The notes: a model not told the origin generated them from the letters alone. A stretch of DNA of 64,000 bases from Rhodoblastus sp963710275 (GCA_963710275.1 CAVPZS010000005.1:62001-126000), one strand, 5' to 3'. Positions 26,359 to 34,676 are shown, counted from the first letter of the stretch. A program made the numbers and translations.

Positions 26359-26390
26359 GTGTTGACACTGTCAACACACCGGCTTACAAA
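26359..26390 (+). promoter_or_regulatory. Promoter with overlapping TetR operator
   Basis: GTGTTGAC-ACT-GTCAACAC is a perfect 8-3-8 inverted repeat. Its left arm contains the -35 hexamer TTGACA, and 17 bases later TACAAA can serve as -10. The start codon of the DUF2141 gene follows 26 bases on. The downstream tetR is in the same operon, so negative autoregulation is the natural inference. Confidence 0.7.
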
Positions 26391-26415
26391 TGATCGACAA
26401 CCGGAGGCTCCCGCC

Positions 26416-26844
26416 ATGACCCGACCAGGCGCCGTGACATCGCTCGTCCTTCTGCTCGCCGCCTCGTGCCAGGCTCAGGCCGGGGACGTGGTCGTTTCGG
26501 TTTCGGGAGGAAACGGCGCGGGCTTCATCGGCTGCGCCATCTACGCCAGCGCGCGCGGCTTTCCCCTGGACGGGTCGGCGGCTGCGGCCAGGCAACGGGG
26601 GACGGCGCTATCGGGCGAAACCTGCCGCTTCCAGTCGCTGGCGGCGGGAACCTATGCGGTGGCCGTCGCCAACCTTTCCGGGAGCCAGACCCGTGTCGAA
26701 CTGGATTTCCTGGGACGACCGAAACAGCCCTGGGGCGTCTCCAACAACATCCGCCCGTCCCTGCGCGCGCCAAGCTTTTCCGAAGCGGCCATTACCGTCG
26801 CCGCCGAAGGCGCGACCCGGGTGAGCATCCACCTGGCGAAATGA
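26416..26844 (+). CDS. Exported DUF2141 protein
   Basis: 142 residues; GGAGG precedes the ATG. A signal peptide ends near CQAQA. The mature domain carries the DUF2141 signature PWGVSNNIRPSLRAPSF near the C-terminus and the beta-rich CRFQSLAAGTYAVAVAN. Function of the family is unknown. It overlaps the tetR gene in ATGA, behind a palindromic promoter. Confidence 0.85.
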   Translation: MTRPGAVTSLVLLLAASCQAQAGDVVVSVSGGNGAGFIGCAIYASARGFPLDGSAAAARQRGTALSGETCRFQSLAAGTYAVAVANLSGSQTRVELDFLGRPKQPWGVSNNIRPSLRAPSFSEAAITVAAEGATRVSIHLAK

Positions 26845-27500
26845 AGGCGCCTTCCGGACGACCCGTCGACCTGCGCGAGGCCTGCATCCAAGAGGCGCTC
26901 GCCATCGTCGGCCAGCACGGGCTGGAAAAGCTCAGCTTGCGCGAAGTCGCGCGACGGCTCGGGGTCTCGCACCAGGCGCCCTACCGCCACTTCCCCAGCC
27001 GCGACCACATGCTCGCCGAAATGGTCCGGCGCGCGTTCGACCATCTGACCACGGCGCTGGACGCGCGTCCCCGCAGCGGCGACGTGGACCAGGATTCCCT
27101 GGCGATGGGCCAGGCCTATGTCGCCTATGCTTTTGAACATCCGCTGCATTATCGGCTGATGTTCGGCGGTCTCCTGCCCGAGCCCGCCGAGCATCCCGAG
27201 ATGATGCGCAGCGCCCGGCGCGCCTTCGGCATGTTGCGCGACGACCTCGGCCGGGTTTTCGCCGCCCATGGCGCGGCGCCGGGCGCGGTCGACCTCGACA
27301 TGGAGGCGCTGTTCGTCTGGTCGAGCCTCCATGGCCTCGTCAGCCTGACGCAGACCCAGGCGATGCGCAGCCTCGAAATTGGCATGGACCTGGGACCGGA
27401 TCTGCAAACCCGCCTCGCCGCGCACATGCTGCTGCGCATCGGCTCGGCGCTCGGCGCCGCGCCGCCCGCGGGAGTCTCGCCGCAGGACTGGAAAACTTAG
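26841..27500 (+). CDS. TetR-family transcriptional regulator (autoregulator of the DUF2141 operon)
   Basis: 219 residues. The DNA-binding helix-turn-helix is seen in residues 20-55: GLEKLSLREVARRLGVSHQ followed by APYRHFPSRDHMLAE. The C-terminal ligand domain includes YVAYAFEHPLHYRLMFG, typical of the TetR_C_13/WHG type. The start ATG overlaps the DUF2141 stop. Its stop codon overlaps that of the convergent tetR at 27497. Confidence 0.9.
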   Translation: MKAPSGRPVDLREACIQEALAIVGQHGLEKLSLREVARRLGVSHQAPYRHFPSRDHMLAEMVRRAFDHLTTALDARPRSGDVDQDSLAMGQAYVAYAFEHPLHYRLMFGGLLPEPAEHPEMMRSARRAFGMLRDDLGRVFAAHGAAPGAVDLDMEALFVWSSLHGLVSLTQTQAMRSLEIGMDLGPDLQTRLAAHMLLRIGSALGAAPPAGVSPQDWKT

Positions 27501-28072
27501 CTTCGGGCTTGGCTTTCCGGCGCCGGCGCCAAGGCCAGGCGCGCCAGATCCTCGACGATCCCTTGCAATTCCCCGGGCTCCAGCCGGTCATGCGAAAAGG
27601 CGCGGCCCAGATAGGTGAAATAGATCAGCCTGGCCCGCGTCTCCGCCCGGGACGGCGCGACGCCCGCCTCGATCAGCAGATCCGCGATATAGCGCCGCCG
27701 GGCCGCATCGACGGCAAGCGCCGCGGTCTGCGCCTTCGGCTCCGCCACCGCCCAGGCGCGAATGGCGACCTCGAGGGCCGCCGGCTCCGCGAGGGCGCGA
27801 GTTATCAAGCCTCTCAGACGGTCGCCGCCCTTTCTGTCCAGGTCTTCGATGATGGCTTCGAGCGCCAGGGCGCGCCACCGCGCCAGGACCGCGTCGTGGA
27901 AGGCGCCGACATCGGCGAAATGCCAGTAGAAACTGCCGCGCGAGACCTTCAGGCCCCGCGCGAGCGCGCCGGCGTTCAAGGCCTTGAAGCCCGAACTCTT
28001 CAGCGCCTTCAGCCCGGCCTTCACCCAGTCGTCCGGGGACAGGCGGTCTTCAGCCTTGACTCCATACACCAC
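27497..28072 (-). CDS. TetR-family transcriptional regulator
   Basis: About 191 residues from a GTG with GGAAAGG eight bases upstream; an in-frame ATG at 28111 is an alternative start. The HTH reads KALNAGALARGLKVSRGSFY then WHFADVGAFHDAVL. The C-terminal domain has LIYFTYLGRAFSH. It is divergent from a four-helix membrane protein gene, and two matching inverted repeats lie at and between the two starts, so it probably represses both. Confidence 0.88.
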   Translation of the reverse strand: MVYGVKAEDRLSPDDWVKAGLKALKSSGFKALNAGALARGLKVSRGSFYWHFADVGAFHDAVLARWRALALEAIIEDLDRKGGDRLRGLITRALAEPAALEVAIRAWAVAEPKAQTAALAVDAARRRYIADLLIEAGVAPSRAETRARLIYFTYLGRAFSHDRLEPGELQGIVEDLARLALAPAPESQARS

Positions 28073-28080
28073 TGTATTGA
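28061..28080. promoter_or_regulatory. TetR operator O2
   Basis: TCCATACA-CCAC-TGTATTGA is an 8-4-8 inverted repeat with one mismatch. It overlaps the proposed GTG start of tetR and shares its left arm and spacing with O1. Confidence 0.65.
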
Positions 28081-28106
28081 CCTTTCCGGGCCCCGCTGCT
28101 AAAAGA

Positions 28107-28126
28107 TCCATACACTGATGTATGGA
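28107..28126. promoter_or_regulatory. TetR operator O1
   Basis: TCCATACA-CTGA-TGTATGGA is a perfect 8-4-8 inverted repeat nine bases before the start of the divergent membrane protein gene. Its centre is 46 bp from that of O2. A TTGACC at 28076 and TAAAAG near 28100 could be the rightward promoter, with O1 over the start of transcription. Confidence 0.72.
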
Positions 28127-28134
28127 TGGCGACA

Positions 28135-28485
28135 ATGCGCGATATTTTTCTTCAAGTCGCAGGCGTCCTGGCGGTCATCACCGCCTTGCTCCACGCTTAT
28201 CTGGGAGAAACCCAGGTCTTCTCGCGAGTGCAGATCGCGCCGCCGCGGACCGCGCTGTTGCTTCGGCTGGTCTGGCAAGCGGGAGCGATCGGATGGTTCT
28301 GCCTCGGCTTGCTGCTGATCGCCGCGCCTTATCTCGACTCGGAGTTGGCCCGGCGCTTGATCATTGCCGCCAGCGTGGTCAATTTCGGCTTCGCCAGCCT
28401 CGCCAACGCCTGGGCGCTGCGCGGAAAACATTTTGGCTGGGCGGCCCTGGCGGCCGTCGCGGGACTGTCCCTCGCCGGGATTTGA
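28135..28485 (+). CDS. Four-helix membrane protein controlled by TetR
   Basis: 116 residues starting MRDIFLQVAG, with GGATGG five bases upstream (an ATG three codons earlier is possible). Four hydrophobic segments cover most of the chain: VAGVLAVITALLHAYLG, LVWQAGAIGWFCLGLLLI, LIIAASVVNFGFASLAN and AALAAVAGLSLAGI. A His in the first helix and Trp in the second stand out. Not recognised as a characterised family; its regulation suggests a stress-induced or detoxification role. Confidence 0.72.
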   Translation: MRDIFLQVAGVLAVITALLHAYLGETQVFSRVQIAPPRTALLLRLVWQAGAIGWFCLGLLLIAAPYLDSELARRLIIAASVVNFGFASLANAWALRGKHFGWAALAAVAGLSLAGI

Positions 28486-28646
28486 TGGGCGTCTTGCCGG
28501 CTGCGCATTTGTTCTCGAGTAAACTTTCGGTAATCCGGCTGCACTTTTCGCCAAACTGCCTTATGATGCAAACTGTCTTATAATGATGGGCGCGCTGGAA
28601 GTTTCCGCCTTTCCTCGCGCCGCCATTCCAATGAGTTGACCCGCTC

Positions 28647-30296
28647 GTGACCGAAACAGACCCTGCGACGGCGCCCTTGGCCGCGAGAGAAAATACCGTC
28701 CGCGCCGAGAGAAACGCCGCCGCTGCGCAGTCGCAGGGCGCTGCGGTTGGCGAGCAGCACGCGGGACGCGAGGTCGAGGTCAAATTCATCGCCGACGCCG
28801 AGGGCCTCGCGGCAAGCCTCGCCTCGCCGCTGTTGCGCGACAGCGCCGCCGCCGGCCCGGGGCGCAAGCTCAACACGGTCTATTTCGACACGCCCGACTC
28901 GGAGCTGCAGAATCGCCGCATCGCCTTGCGCGTGCGCCGCTCTGGCCGCGCCGCGCCAGTCATGACGCTGAAATGGACTCCGGACGGCGCCGAGGGGGTG
29001 TTTTCGCGCGGCGAAATCGAGCTGCGCGTGTCAAAGCTCCAGCCGGACCTCTCGCTGCTCGACGGCGAGATGGGTGAATTGGTGCGCGGGATCGTCGGCG
29101 ACAAGCCGCTCGAAGCCAAATACGAGACCCATGTCACCCGCATCACCCGCATGGTGACCCATGGCGCGTCACGGATCGAGGCCGCCTTCGACGAGGGGCT
29201 GATCGCCTCGGGCATCCGCACCCGCGCCATATGCGAACTGGAGCTGGAGCTGAAATCCGGCGCCGCGCGCGACCTCTACGCCTTCGCGGCCACTCTTGCC
29301 GCCAGCCTGCCCTTGCGGCTCGACATCGTCAGCAAGGCCGAACGCGCCTATCGCCTCGGCACGGGAACCCCGCCGCCGCCGGTCAAGACGCGGCCGGCCG
29401 CCCTGCCCGCGGATCTCATGCTGGACGAAGCCATCGCCCGCGTGCTGCTGGGCTGCTGCGATCACTATATCGCCAACTGGGCGGCCCTGCGCGACAGCGA
29501 AGACCCCGAAGCCATCCACCAGATGCGCGTGGCGCTGCGCCGCCTGCGCGCGGCGCTGGCCATGTTCAAGCGCGCGCTTCCCTGCGCCGAGTTCGACCAT
29601 TTCCGCGCCCAGGCCAAGGATCTGGCCACGGCGCTCGGCCCGGCGCGCGATTGCGACGCCATGCGCGACATGATCGATGAGGGACCGCTGGGGCATTTTC
29701 GCAGCGCCAAGAATTTCTCGGCCGATTTCTCGGCGCTGCTGCAAGCGCTGGAAACGCGCCGACTCGAGGCTTACGCCAAGGCCCGCGCCCTGTTCGATTC
29801 GAGCGCGCCCTCGGTCTTCGTCCTGCAGCTCAGCGCCTTTGTCGCCCGGCGCGGATGGCGCAACGCCCTGTCCGGCCCGCAACTGTCCGATGTGACCGAG
29901 CCGGTCGAGCAATTCGCCGAGGAAGCGCTGGACCGGCTGTACAAGCGTGTGCTGCGGCGGGGCAAGAATCTTGTCAACCTGTCCGACGAAGCGCGGCATG
30001 AGGCGCGCATCGCCCTGAAGAACCTGCGCTATGGCGCGGAGTTCTTCGCGCCCTGCTTCGGCGATCCGCGCGGCGCGGCCGCCTTCCTGCGCACGGTCGC
30101 GCAATTGCAGAACCTGCTCGGCGCGCATAATGACGCGGCGAGCGCCGAACATTTCCTCAGCCTGCCGCATGAAGGCGAAGCGGCCCGCGCCGCTGGCGTC
30201 GTCACCGGCTGGTTCGCCCGCGGCGTGATCATCGCCGACGAGAAACTCGCCAAGGCCTGGAAGGATTTCAAACGGACGCGGCCGTTCTGGCGGTGA
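28647..30296 (+). CDS. CYTH-CHAD domain protein
   Basis: 549 residues from a GTG start. After a disordered Ala-rich N-terminus of about 45 residues comes a CYTH domain: EVEVKFIAD has the ExExK motif, then YFDTPDSELQNRRIALRVR, and CELELELKSG. Residues 255-549 form a CHAD domain, with paired His/Arg helices such as IHQMRVALRRLRAAL and ARHEARIALKNLRYG. CYTH domains act on triphosphates and CHAD domains bind inorganic polyphosphate, so a polyphosphate-related role is expected. A terminator follows and psiF is the convergent neighbour. Confidence 0.92.
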   Translation: MTETDPATAPLAARENTVRAERNAAAAQSQGAAVGEQHAGREVEVKFIADAEGLAASLASPLLRDSAAAGPGRKLNTVYFDTPDSELQNRRIALRVRRSGRAAPVMTLKWTPDGAEGVFSRGEIELRVSKLQPDLSLLDGEMGELVRGIVGDKPLEAKYETHVTRITRMVTHGASRIEAAFDEGLIASGIRTRAICELELELKSGAARDLYAFAATLAASLPLRLDIVSKAERAYRLGTGTPPPPVKTRPAALPADLMLDEAIARVLLGCCDHYIANWAALRDSEDPEAIHQMRVALRRLRAALAMFKRALPCAEFDHFRAQAKDLATALGPARDCDAMRDMIDEGPLGHFRSAKNFSADFSALLQALETRRLEAYAKARALFDSSAPSVFVLQLSAFVARRGWRNALSGPQLSDVTEPVEQFAEEALDRLYKRVLRRGKNLVNLSDEARHEARIALKNLRYGAEFFAPCFGDPRGAAAFLRTVAQLQNLLGAHNDAASAEHFLSLPHEGEAARAAGVVTGWFARGVIIADEKLAKAWKDFKRTRPFWR

Positions 30297-30315
30297 GGCG
30301 CAATCCCGGCGGCTT

Positions 30316-30356
30316 GACCCTTCTTCCGCCGAGGCGAAGAAGGGTCTGTCTGTTTT
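30316..30356. terminator. Terminator between the CHAD gene and psiF
   Basis: GACCCTTCTTC and GAAGAAGGGTC form an 11-bp perfect stem around a nine-base loop, followed by TGTCTGTTTT on the plus strand. It sits between convergent genes. Confidence 0.7.
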
Positions 30357-30375
30357 CCGATTTCGCGCGAAAGCG

Positions 30376-30621
30376 TCAGGCGCCGGATTCGCACTTCTTC
30401 ATGAAGCTCGATTTCGCCGCGCCGGCGAGCGGCTTGCCATTGCTGCCGACCGCCTTGGATGCGCAGTCGTCCTTGTGGCATTTCTTGACGAAGCTGGACT
30501 TCGCCGCGCCGGCCAGTGGCTTGCCGTCTTTTCCGACGGCCTTGCCTTCGCAGGCGTCCTGCGCGAAGGCGCTTCCCATTGCAAACAGCAGAACCGTTGT
30601 CGCAAGAACAAATTTTTTCAT
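30376..30621 (-). CDS. psiF: PsiF-repeat phosphate-starvation-type periplasmic protein
   Basis: 81 residues: signal peptide ending SAFAQ, then two copies of the PsiF repeat, each with a Cys, KAVG, GKPLAGAAKSSF and KKC. GGAGGG lies seven bases before the ATG. The family is induced by phosphate limitation in enterobacteria, with no known biochemical role; no clear PHO box is visible upstream here. Confidence 0.9.
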   Translation of the reverse strand: MKKFVLATTVLLFAMGSAFAQDACEGKAVGKDGKPLAGAAKSSFVKKCHKDDCASKAVGSNGKPLAGAAKSSFMKKCESGA

Positions 30622-30695
30622 GATTCAGCCCTCCATCACGTTTTTTACATGAGGGAGAGTATCCGACCGGGAAAAATTTTCAATGCGCCAGCGCG

Positions 30696-31271
30696 TCAGC
30701 GCCCGAGCGTGTAGAATTCGGCGTTGGGCCGCATGCTCGTGACATTGGCGAGGCGGTTGGACATGCCGAAAAAGGCCGAGATCGCGGCAATGTCCCAGGC
30801 GTCTTCCTCGCTGAACCCGTGCGCCTGCAGGGCGTCGAAATCGTCCTGGCCGACCTTGCCGGAGTTGGTCGAAACCTTGACGGCGAATGCGAGCATCGCC
30901 TTCTGGCGCCCGGTGATGTCGGCTTTCCGATAGTTGATCGCGACCTGGTCGGCGACCAGGGGGTCCTTCGCCCGCACCCGCAAAATCGCTCCATGCGCGA
31001 CGACGCAATACTGGCAGTCGTTCAGGCTGCTGGTCGCGACGACGATCATCTCCCGTTCGGCCTTGGTGAGGCCGCCGGGCTTGTCCATCAGCGCGTCATG
31101 ATAGGCGAAGAAGGCGCGGAACTCTTCGGGCCGGCGCGCCAGCACCAGAAAGACGTTCGGGACGAAGCCCGACTTTTCCTGCACGGCCTCGATGCGCGCG
31201 CGAATGTCGTCGGGCAGCTCGGAAAGCGCGGGGACGGAATAGCGGCTGATGGCGGGTTGAGCTGATGTCAT
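30696..31271 (-). CDS. AhpD-like peroxidase-related enzyme (carboxymuconolactone decarboxylase fold)
   Basis: 191 residues. The redox motif CQYC lies in SSLNDCQYCVVAHGAIL, with the downstream His of the AhpD proton-relay arrangement. FVPNVFLVLARRPEEFRAFF and MLAFAVKVSTNSGKV match the peroxidase-related subfamily. Probably a cytoplasmic thiol-dependent reductase of peroxides. It is 122 bp downstream of, and on the same strand as, a glutathionylspermidine-synthase-like gene and may be cotranscribed with it. Confidence 0.9.
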   Translation of the reverse strand: MTSAQPAISRYSVPALSELPDDIRARIEAVQEKSGFVPNVFLVLARRPEEFRAFFAYHDALMDKPGGLTKAEREMIVVATSSLNDCQYCVVAHGAILRVRAKDPLVADQVAINYRKADITGRQKAMLAFAVKVSTNSGKVGQDDFDALQAHGFSEEDAWDIAAISAFFGMSNRLANVTSMRPNAEFYTLGR

Positions 31272-31393
31272 GGGTTCGGTCCTGACTGGCGCCTTCCATT
31301 GGCGTAACATTTCTTGCGAAAAACCGGCGTCAATCTTTTCGCATGTCGCTCCCGGGGGGCGCCAATCATTTTTGGGCCGCCGGAAAACGAAGC

Positions 31394-32554
31394 TCAGTCC
31401 ACGATCGCGTGCGGAATGAAGCGCGAATGGTTCGAGGTGATGGGAGAGACGTCCTCGCGCACGCCCATGCCCGCCGGCTCGTCGCCAACCAGCCAGCAGC
31501 CGAGCACCGGATAATTGCCGTCGAATTCCGGCAGGCGGCAGAGCGCCTGCCGCACATGGCGCGGGCCGGAATAGGCGAGGTCGGGACCAAGGATCGTCGA
31601 GGCCCCGTCGTGCAGTTCCATATTGCCGCCCTCGCGCGAATAGAGCGGTTTTCGCGCATAATGCGTCCCTAGCCCCCGTGCGCGCGAATCTTCCTCGAAA
31701 TAGCAGGGCAGGAGGTTGGGATGGCCCGGCGCGCGATCCCAGGCGAGCGCCAGCATGCCCTTGTTGGAGAGCAGCATCTTCCACGAGGGCTCGACCCAGC
31801 GCGCCTCGCGCAGCGCAGGCGCGCGGCCGAAGGCCTCGTCGAACATCCATTCCCAGGGATAGAGCTTGAACAGCAGGTCGATGTCGCGGTCGGAGCGATC
31901 GACAAAACCGCCGCGGCGCGACAGGCCGACGTCGCTCATGTCGACGAGCCGCGTCGCCAGCCCGGCCTGGCGGGCGCAGTCCTCGATATAGCTGGTCGTG
32001 CCGGCGTCTTCGACGCTCGACGTCATGCAGGCGAGGTGGAGAAAGCGCCCGGCGCCGATCGCGCCCCAGCGCGCGATCAACTTCTCATGCAGCGAGTTGA
32101 ACTGGTCGGCGTCCCCCGGCAACTCGCCCGAGGCGATCAGCTGCTCCAGCCAGAACCATTGCACCACAGCGGATTCGAACAGGCTGGTCGGCGTATCAGC
32201 GTTATATTCCAGCAGCTTCGGCGGCGACTTGCCGTCATAGGCGACATCGAACCGGCCATAGAGCGTCGGATCGCGCCGCCGCCAGCTCGCCGCCAGCACG
32301 TCGCGCGCATGATCGGGGACGCCAAGCTGCGCCATCATCCGCTCGCTGGCCATGATCCTGCCGACGAGGTCGAGGCACAGCGCCGCGAGTTCGCCCGTGG
32401 CCGTTTCGAGATCGTCCTCGATCTCGCGGCGGGTGAAGACATAGCGCGCGGATTCGTCCCAATAGGGCTCGCCGTCGATATGCGCGAAGGCGAAACCGAT
32501 TTTGGCCGCCTGCTCGGCGAGATCGGGCCGGACTTTCGACGCTTCCCGCCTCAT
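31394..32554 (-). CDS. Glutathionylspermidine synthase family protein (YgiC/YjfC-like ATP-grasp ligase)
   Basis: 386 residues, the size of the single-domain ligase family that lacks the amidase part of Gsp. RFDVAYDGKSPPKLLEYNADTPTS is the conserved substrate region (quoted in part: LEYNADTPTSLFE), then WEWMFDEAF, LLSNKGMLALAW and GCWLVGDEPAGMGVRED near the ATP site. These enzymes join a carboxylate to an amine; the true substrate in the stand-alone family is not established. The ATG overlaps the upstream gene in ATGA. Confidence 0.9.
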   Translation of the reverse strand: MRREASKVRPDLAEQAAKIGFAFAHIDGEPYWDESARYVFTRREIEDDLETATGELAALCLDLVGRIMASERMMAQLGVPDHARDVLAASWRRRDPTLYGRFDVAYDGKSPPKLLEYNADTPTSLFESAVVQWFWLEQLIASGELPGDADQFNSLHEKLIARWGAIGAGRFLHLACMTSSVEDAGTTSYIEDCARQAGLATRLVDMSDVGLSRRGGFVDRSDRDIDLLFKLYPWEWMFDEAFGRAPALREARWVEPSWKMLLSNKGMLALAWDRAPGHPNLLPCYFEEDSRARGLGTHYARKPLYSREGGNMELHDGASTILGPDLAYSGPRHVRQALCRLPEFDGNYPVLGCWLVGDEPAGMGVREDVSPITSNHSRFIPHAIVD

Positions 32555-32982
32555 TCGCCGCCGCCGCCATGGCCGCCGCCATGCGCGCCGCCCTCGCCCG
32601 TGGCGCCGAAACCGCCGAAGGAGGCCGAGGAGCGGCTGCCGGAACTGTAGGAGCCGCCGCCCCACCCATAGGACCCCCAGCCGCCGCCGTGCCCGCCGGA
32701 GCGGCAGTCGGGCGCATTCCAATCGTCGGGATCGGCCTTCTTGCACTGATTGGCGGCGCGGATCGCCTCGACCATGGCGACGCCGCCCACGGTCGCGAGC
32801 CCGAAGACGCCGAGGAAAACGGCGACGGAGCGCAGGCGGCGGCGGTCATGCGGCGGAGTGTCGCGCTCAAGCCCCTGCGGCGCGTGCAGGACGACCGGCG
32901 GCGGCTCGATGACCGGGCGCGGATTGCGACGGCCGAAATCCTTGGGAGGCGAGGGGGAAGGAAAGCGCGGAGGCAGGGGCAT
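32551..32982 (-). CDS. Membrane-anchored Gly/Ser-rich protein (YjfM/YgiB-like position)
   Basis: 143 residues: a Pro-rich cytoplasmic N-terminus, one hydrophobic segment (VAVFLGVFGLATVGGVAMV), a short Cys-containing part (ANQCKKADPDDWNAPDC) and a C-terminal tail of Gly, Ser and His (GGHGGGWGSYGWGG). It lies between DUF350 and the ligase gene, the place taken by DUF1190 proteins in yjfL-yjfM-yjfC; the similarity is compositional, so the family call is tentative. Confidence 0.7.
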   Translation of the reverse strand: MPLPPRFPSPSPPKDFGRRNPRPVIEPPPVVLHAPQGLERDTPPHDRRRLRSVAVFLGVFGLATVGGVAMVEAIRAANQCKKADPDDWNAPDCRSGGHGGGWGSYGWGGGSYSSGSRSSASFGGFGATGEGGAHGGGHGGGGE

Positions 32983-32985
32983 CGC

Positions 32986-33390
32986 TCAGGGGCTCATGCA
33001 GGCGGCGGCGATAATCCCCGAGGCGACGGAGACGGCGGCGATCCAGATGGCGGAGGCGAGGGCGTTCTGTTCGATCGCCGGCGACAGGCTGGGGTGGAAC
33101 AGGCGGGCGACCAGATAGGCGACGATCTGGCTGACCATCGCCACCAGGCCCCAGACCATGAATTCCGCCGCCGATTGCGTGTTGTGGATGGCGCCGGCGA
33201 GCGCAATGGCGAAACCGATCATGGCGCCGCCGAAGGCCACGCCCGCCGAGGCGTTGTGCTGGCGCACGATCAGGTCGAATTCGTCATGCGGCGTGAGGCG
33301 GGTGTAGATCAGGCCGAAGATCGCGCAATAGCCTATCGCGCCGATGAAATAAGCGAAGAAGGCAACAAGGCCGGTCAGCAATTCGGGCAT
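32986..33390 (-). CDS. DUF350 (YjfL family) inner-membrane protein
   Basis: 134 residues with four transmembrane helices arranged as two pairs; FFAYFIGAIGYCAIFGLIYTR is helix 1, and VAFGGAMIGFAIALAGAI and MVWGLVAMVSQIVAYLVARL follow. The start giving MPELLTGLV fits family length; a longer frame upstream runs into a tandem repeat and was rejected. First of a three-gene set with the Gly-rich protein and the ligase. Confidence 0.9.
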   Translation of the reverse strand: MPELLTGLVAFFAYFIGAIGYCAIFGLIYTRLTPHDEFDLIVRQHNASAGVAFGGAMIGFAIALAGAIHNTQSAAEFMVWGLVAMVSQIVAYLVARLFHPSLSPAIEQNALASAIWIAAVSVASGIIAAACMSP

Positions 33391-33444
33391 GGGCGCCTCG
33401 CGCGGGCAATAAGGGGACAGGTTAGGGGGCGCGCGTCCCGCTGA

Positions 33445-33527
33445 CAAGGCCAAGTTCTCCATTGGCAAGGCGAAGTCCTCCGATGGAAAGGGCGAGGTTC
33501 TCCACTGGAAAAGGTGAAGTTCTTGCG
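33445..33527. repeat. 21-bp tandem repeat, three full units plus a partial
   Basis: Units of CAAGGCnAAGTTCTCCAnTGG run head to tail, the third stretched to 22 bp. On the minus strand each unit would read P-x-E-N-L-A-L or a near variant, but the 22-bp unit breaks the frame and no gene covers it. It lies between the divergent DUF350 and the secreted protein gene. Confidence 0.75.
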
Positions 33528-33593
33528 CCGCGGTCGCGAAGCGGCGAAGCTTGGTTCGCGCAGTCGCGCGTAAACCTGATTTCGCGCATTGGA

Positions 33594-34668
33594 ATGATCA
33601 TGTTCTCTTTCGCCGGCCTGTCTGCCGCAGCATTGGCGGCCGCGCTGGTCTTTACGCCGCCCGCATGCGCGGACGAATTGGATTCCGGACTGTTGCCGGC
33701 CAATCCCGTCTATCGCGAGAACGGCGCCTGCAGCCCGATCGAGCCGCCGCCCTTCGAGCGGATGCCGCATACCGACGGCGATTACGCCATTTGTTTCTCC
33801 TATGGCGCGGCTGACATGATTTCGCAGCGGATCGGGATCGCCGGTCTCGCCGATCGACCTCGCCACATCCTATTTCTACGCCGAACCGCAGGAGCGATTT
33901 GCCTCGGCTTCGCCCATGTCGCAGGACCTGCGCACGCATCGCGCCAACATCGACGTCACCGCCGACTTGAATCCCGCGCGCATTCCCTTTGTCGACAAGC
34001 TGGAAGGCGGCGAGGAAAACTATACGGTGATGCTCGCCAGCCGCCGCGGGCTTTGCCGCGAAAGCGAACTCCCCTCCGACGAGGGCTTTCGCGATTATTT
34101 CGGCCTGTTGTTCTATTTCCGCTTCCGGGCGCTGGCGGCGCGCGACGCGAAAATCTGCCGCAAGGAATTTTTCGGCGTGCCCTCATCGATGCGCAGCGAC
34201 GAGGCCGACTATGTCAACGCCCACTGGCTGCGCTATGCAGACCAGCGCTGCCACAGGTTCAAAAGTCCCGTGCCTCTCGTTCCCGTGGTCTATCGGCTGG
34301 CCTATGACCTCGTCGCCTTGCTGGAGCAGAAGGCGGCGGGCTGGAAACCCTCGCGCGCGCAGGGCGCCCGCGCCTTCGCGATGATCGACTACGCGCTGGA
34401 GCATCATCGCTATCCCGCCGTGGGCTATAGCTACGAGGCGCTGGAAAAGCGCCTGCCGACCGAGGGCGAACGCGACATCGATCATTCCAGCGTCATCGTC
34501 GGGCGCAAGAAGATCGGCGGCGTCTGCCATTACATGCTGCAGGACGACGTCGGCGAGAACTGCATCAAATTCTATCCGAAACTGCGCGATCGCTGCGCGC
34601 TCGGCCACATCTGGCTGACGCGTCCGGAATTGCTGGAGACGCTGCACAGCGTCATGTACCTGCGTTAG
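33594..34668 (+). CDS. Secreted protein of unknown function (one frameshift)
   Basis: About 357 residues after removing one base near 33850. A signal peptide (MFSFAGLSAAALAAALVF to PACA) precedes a mature domain with many Cys, Tyr and His residues, e.g. DYAICFSYGAADM, YGYSYEAL-type repeats of aromatic residues, DYVNAHWLRYADQRCHR and GGVCHYMLQDDVGENC. The total length is 1 modulo 3, matching a single insertion. It ends nine bases before the sirtuin gene. I do not recognise the family. Confidence 0.7.
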
Positions 34669-34676
34669 GAGGCGCC

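Noticed and set aside
33445..33527. Possible CRISPR array at the 21-bp repeats
   Set aside because: Units are directly contiguous with no spacers and vary in sequence; no cas genes nearby.
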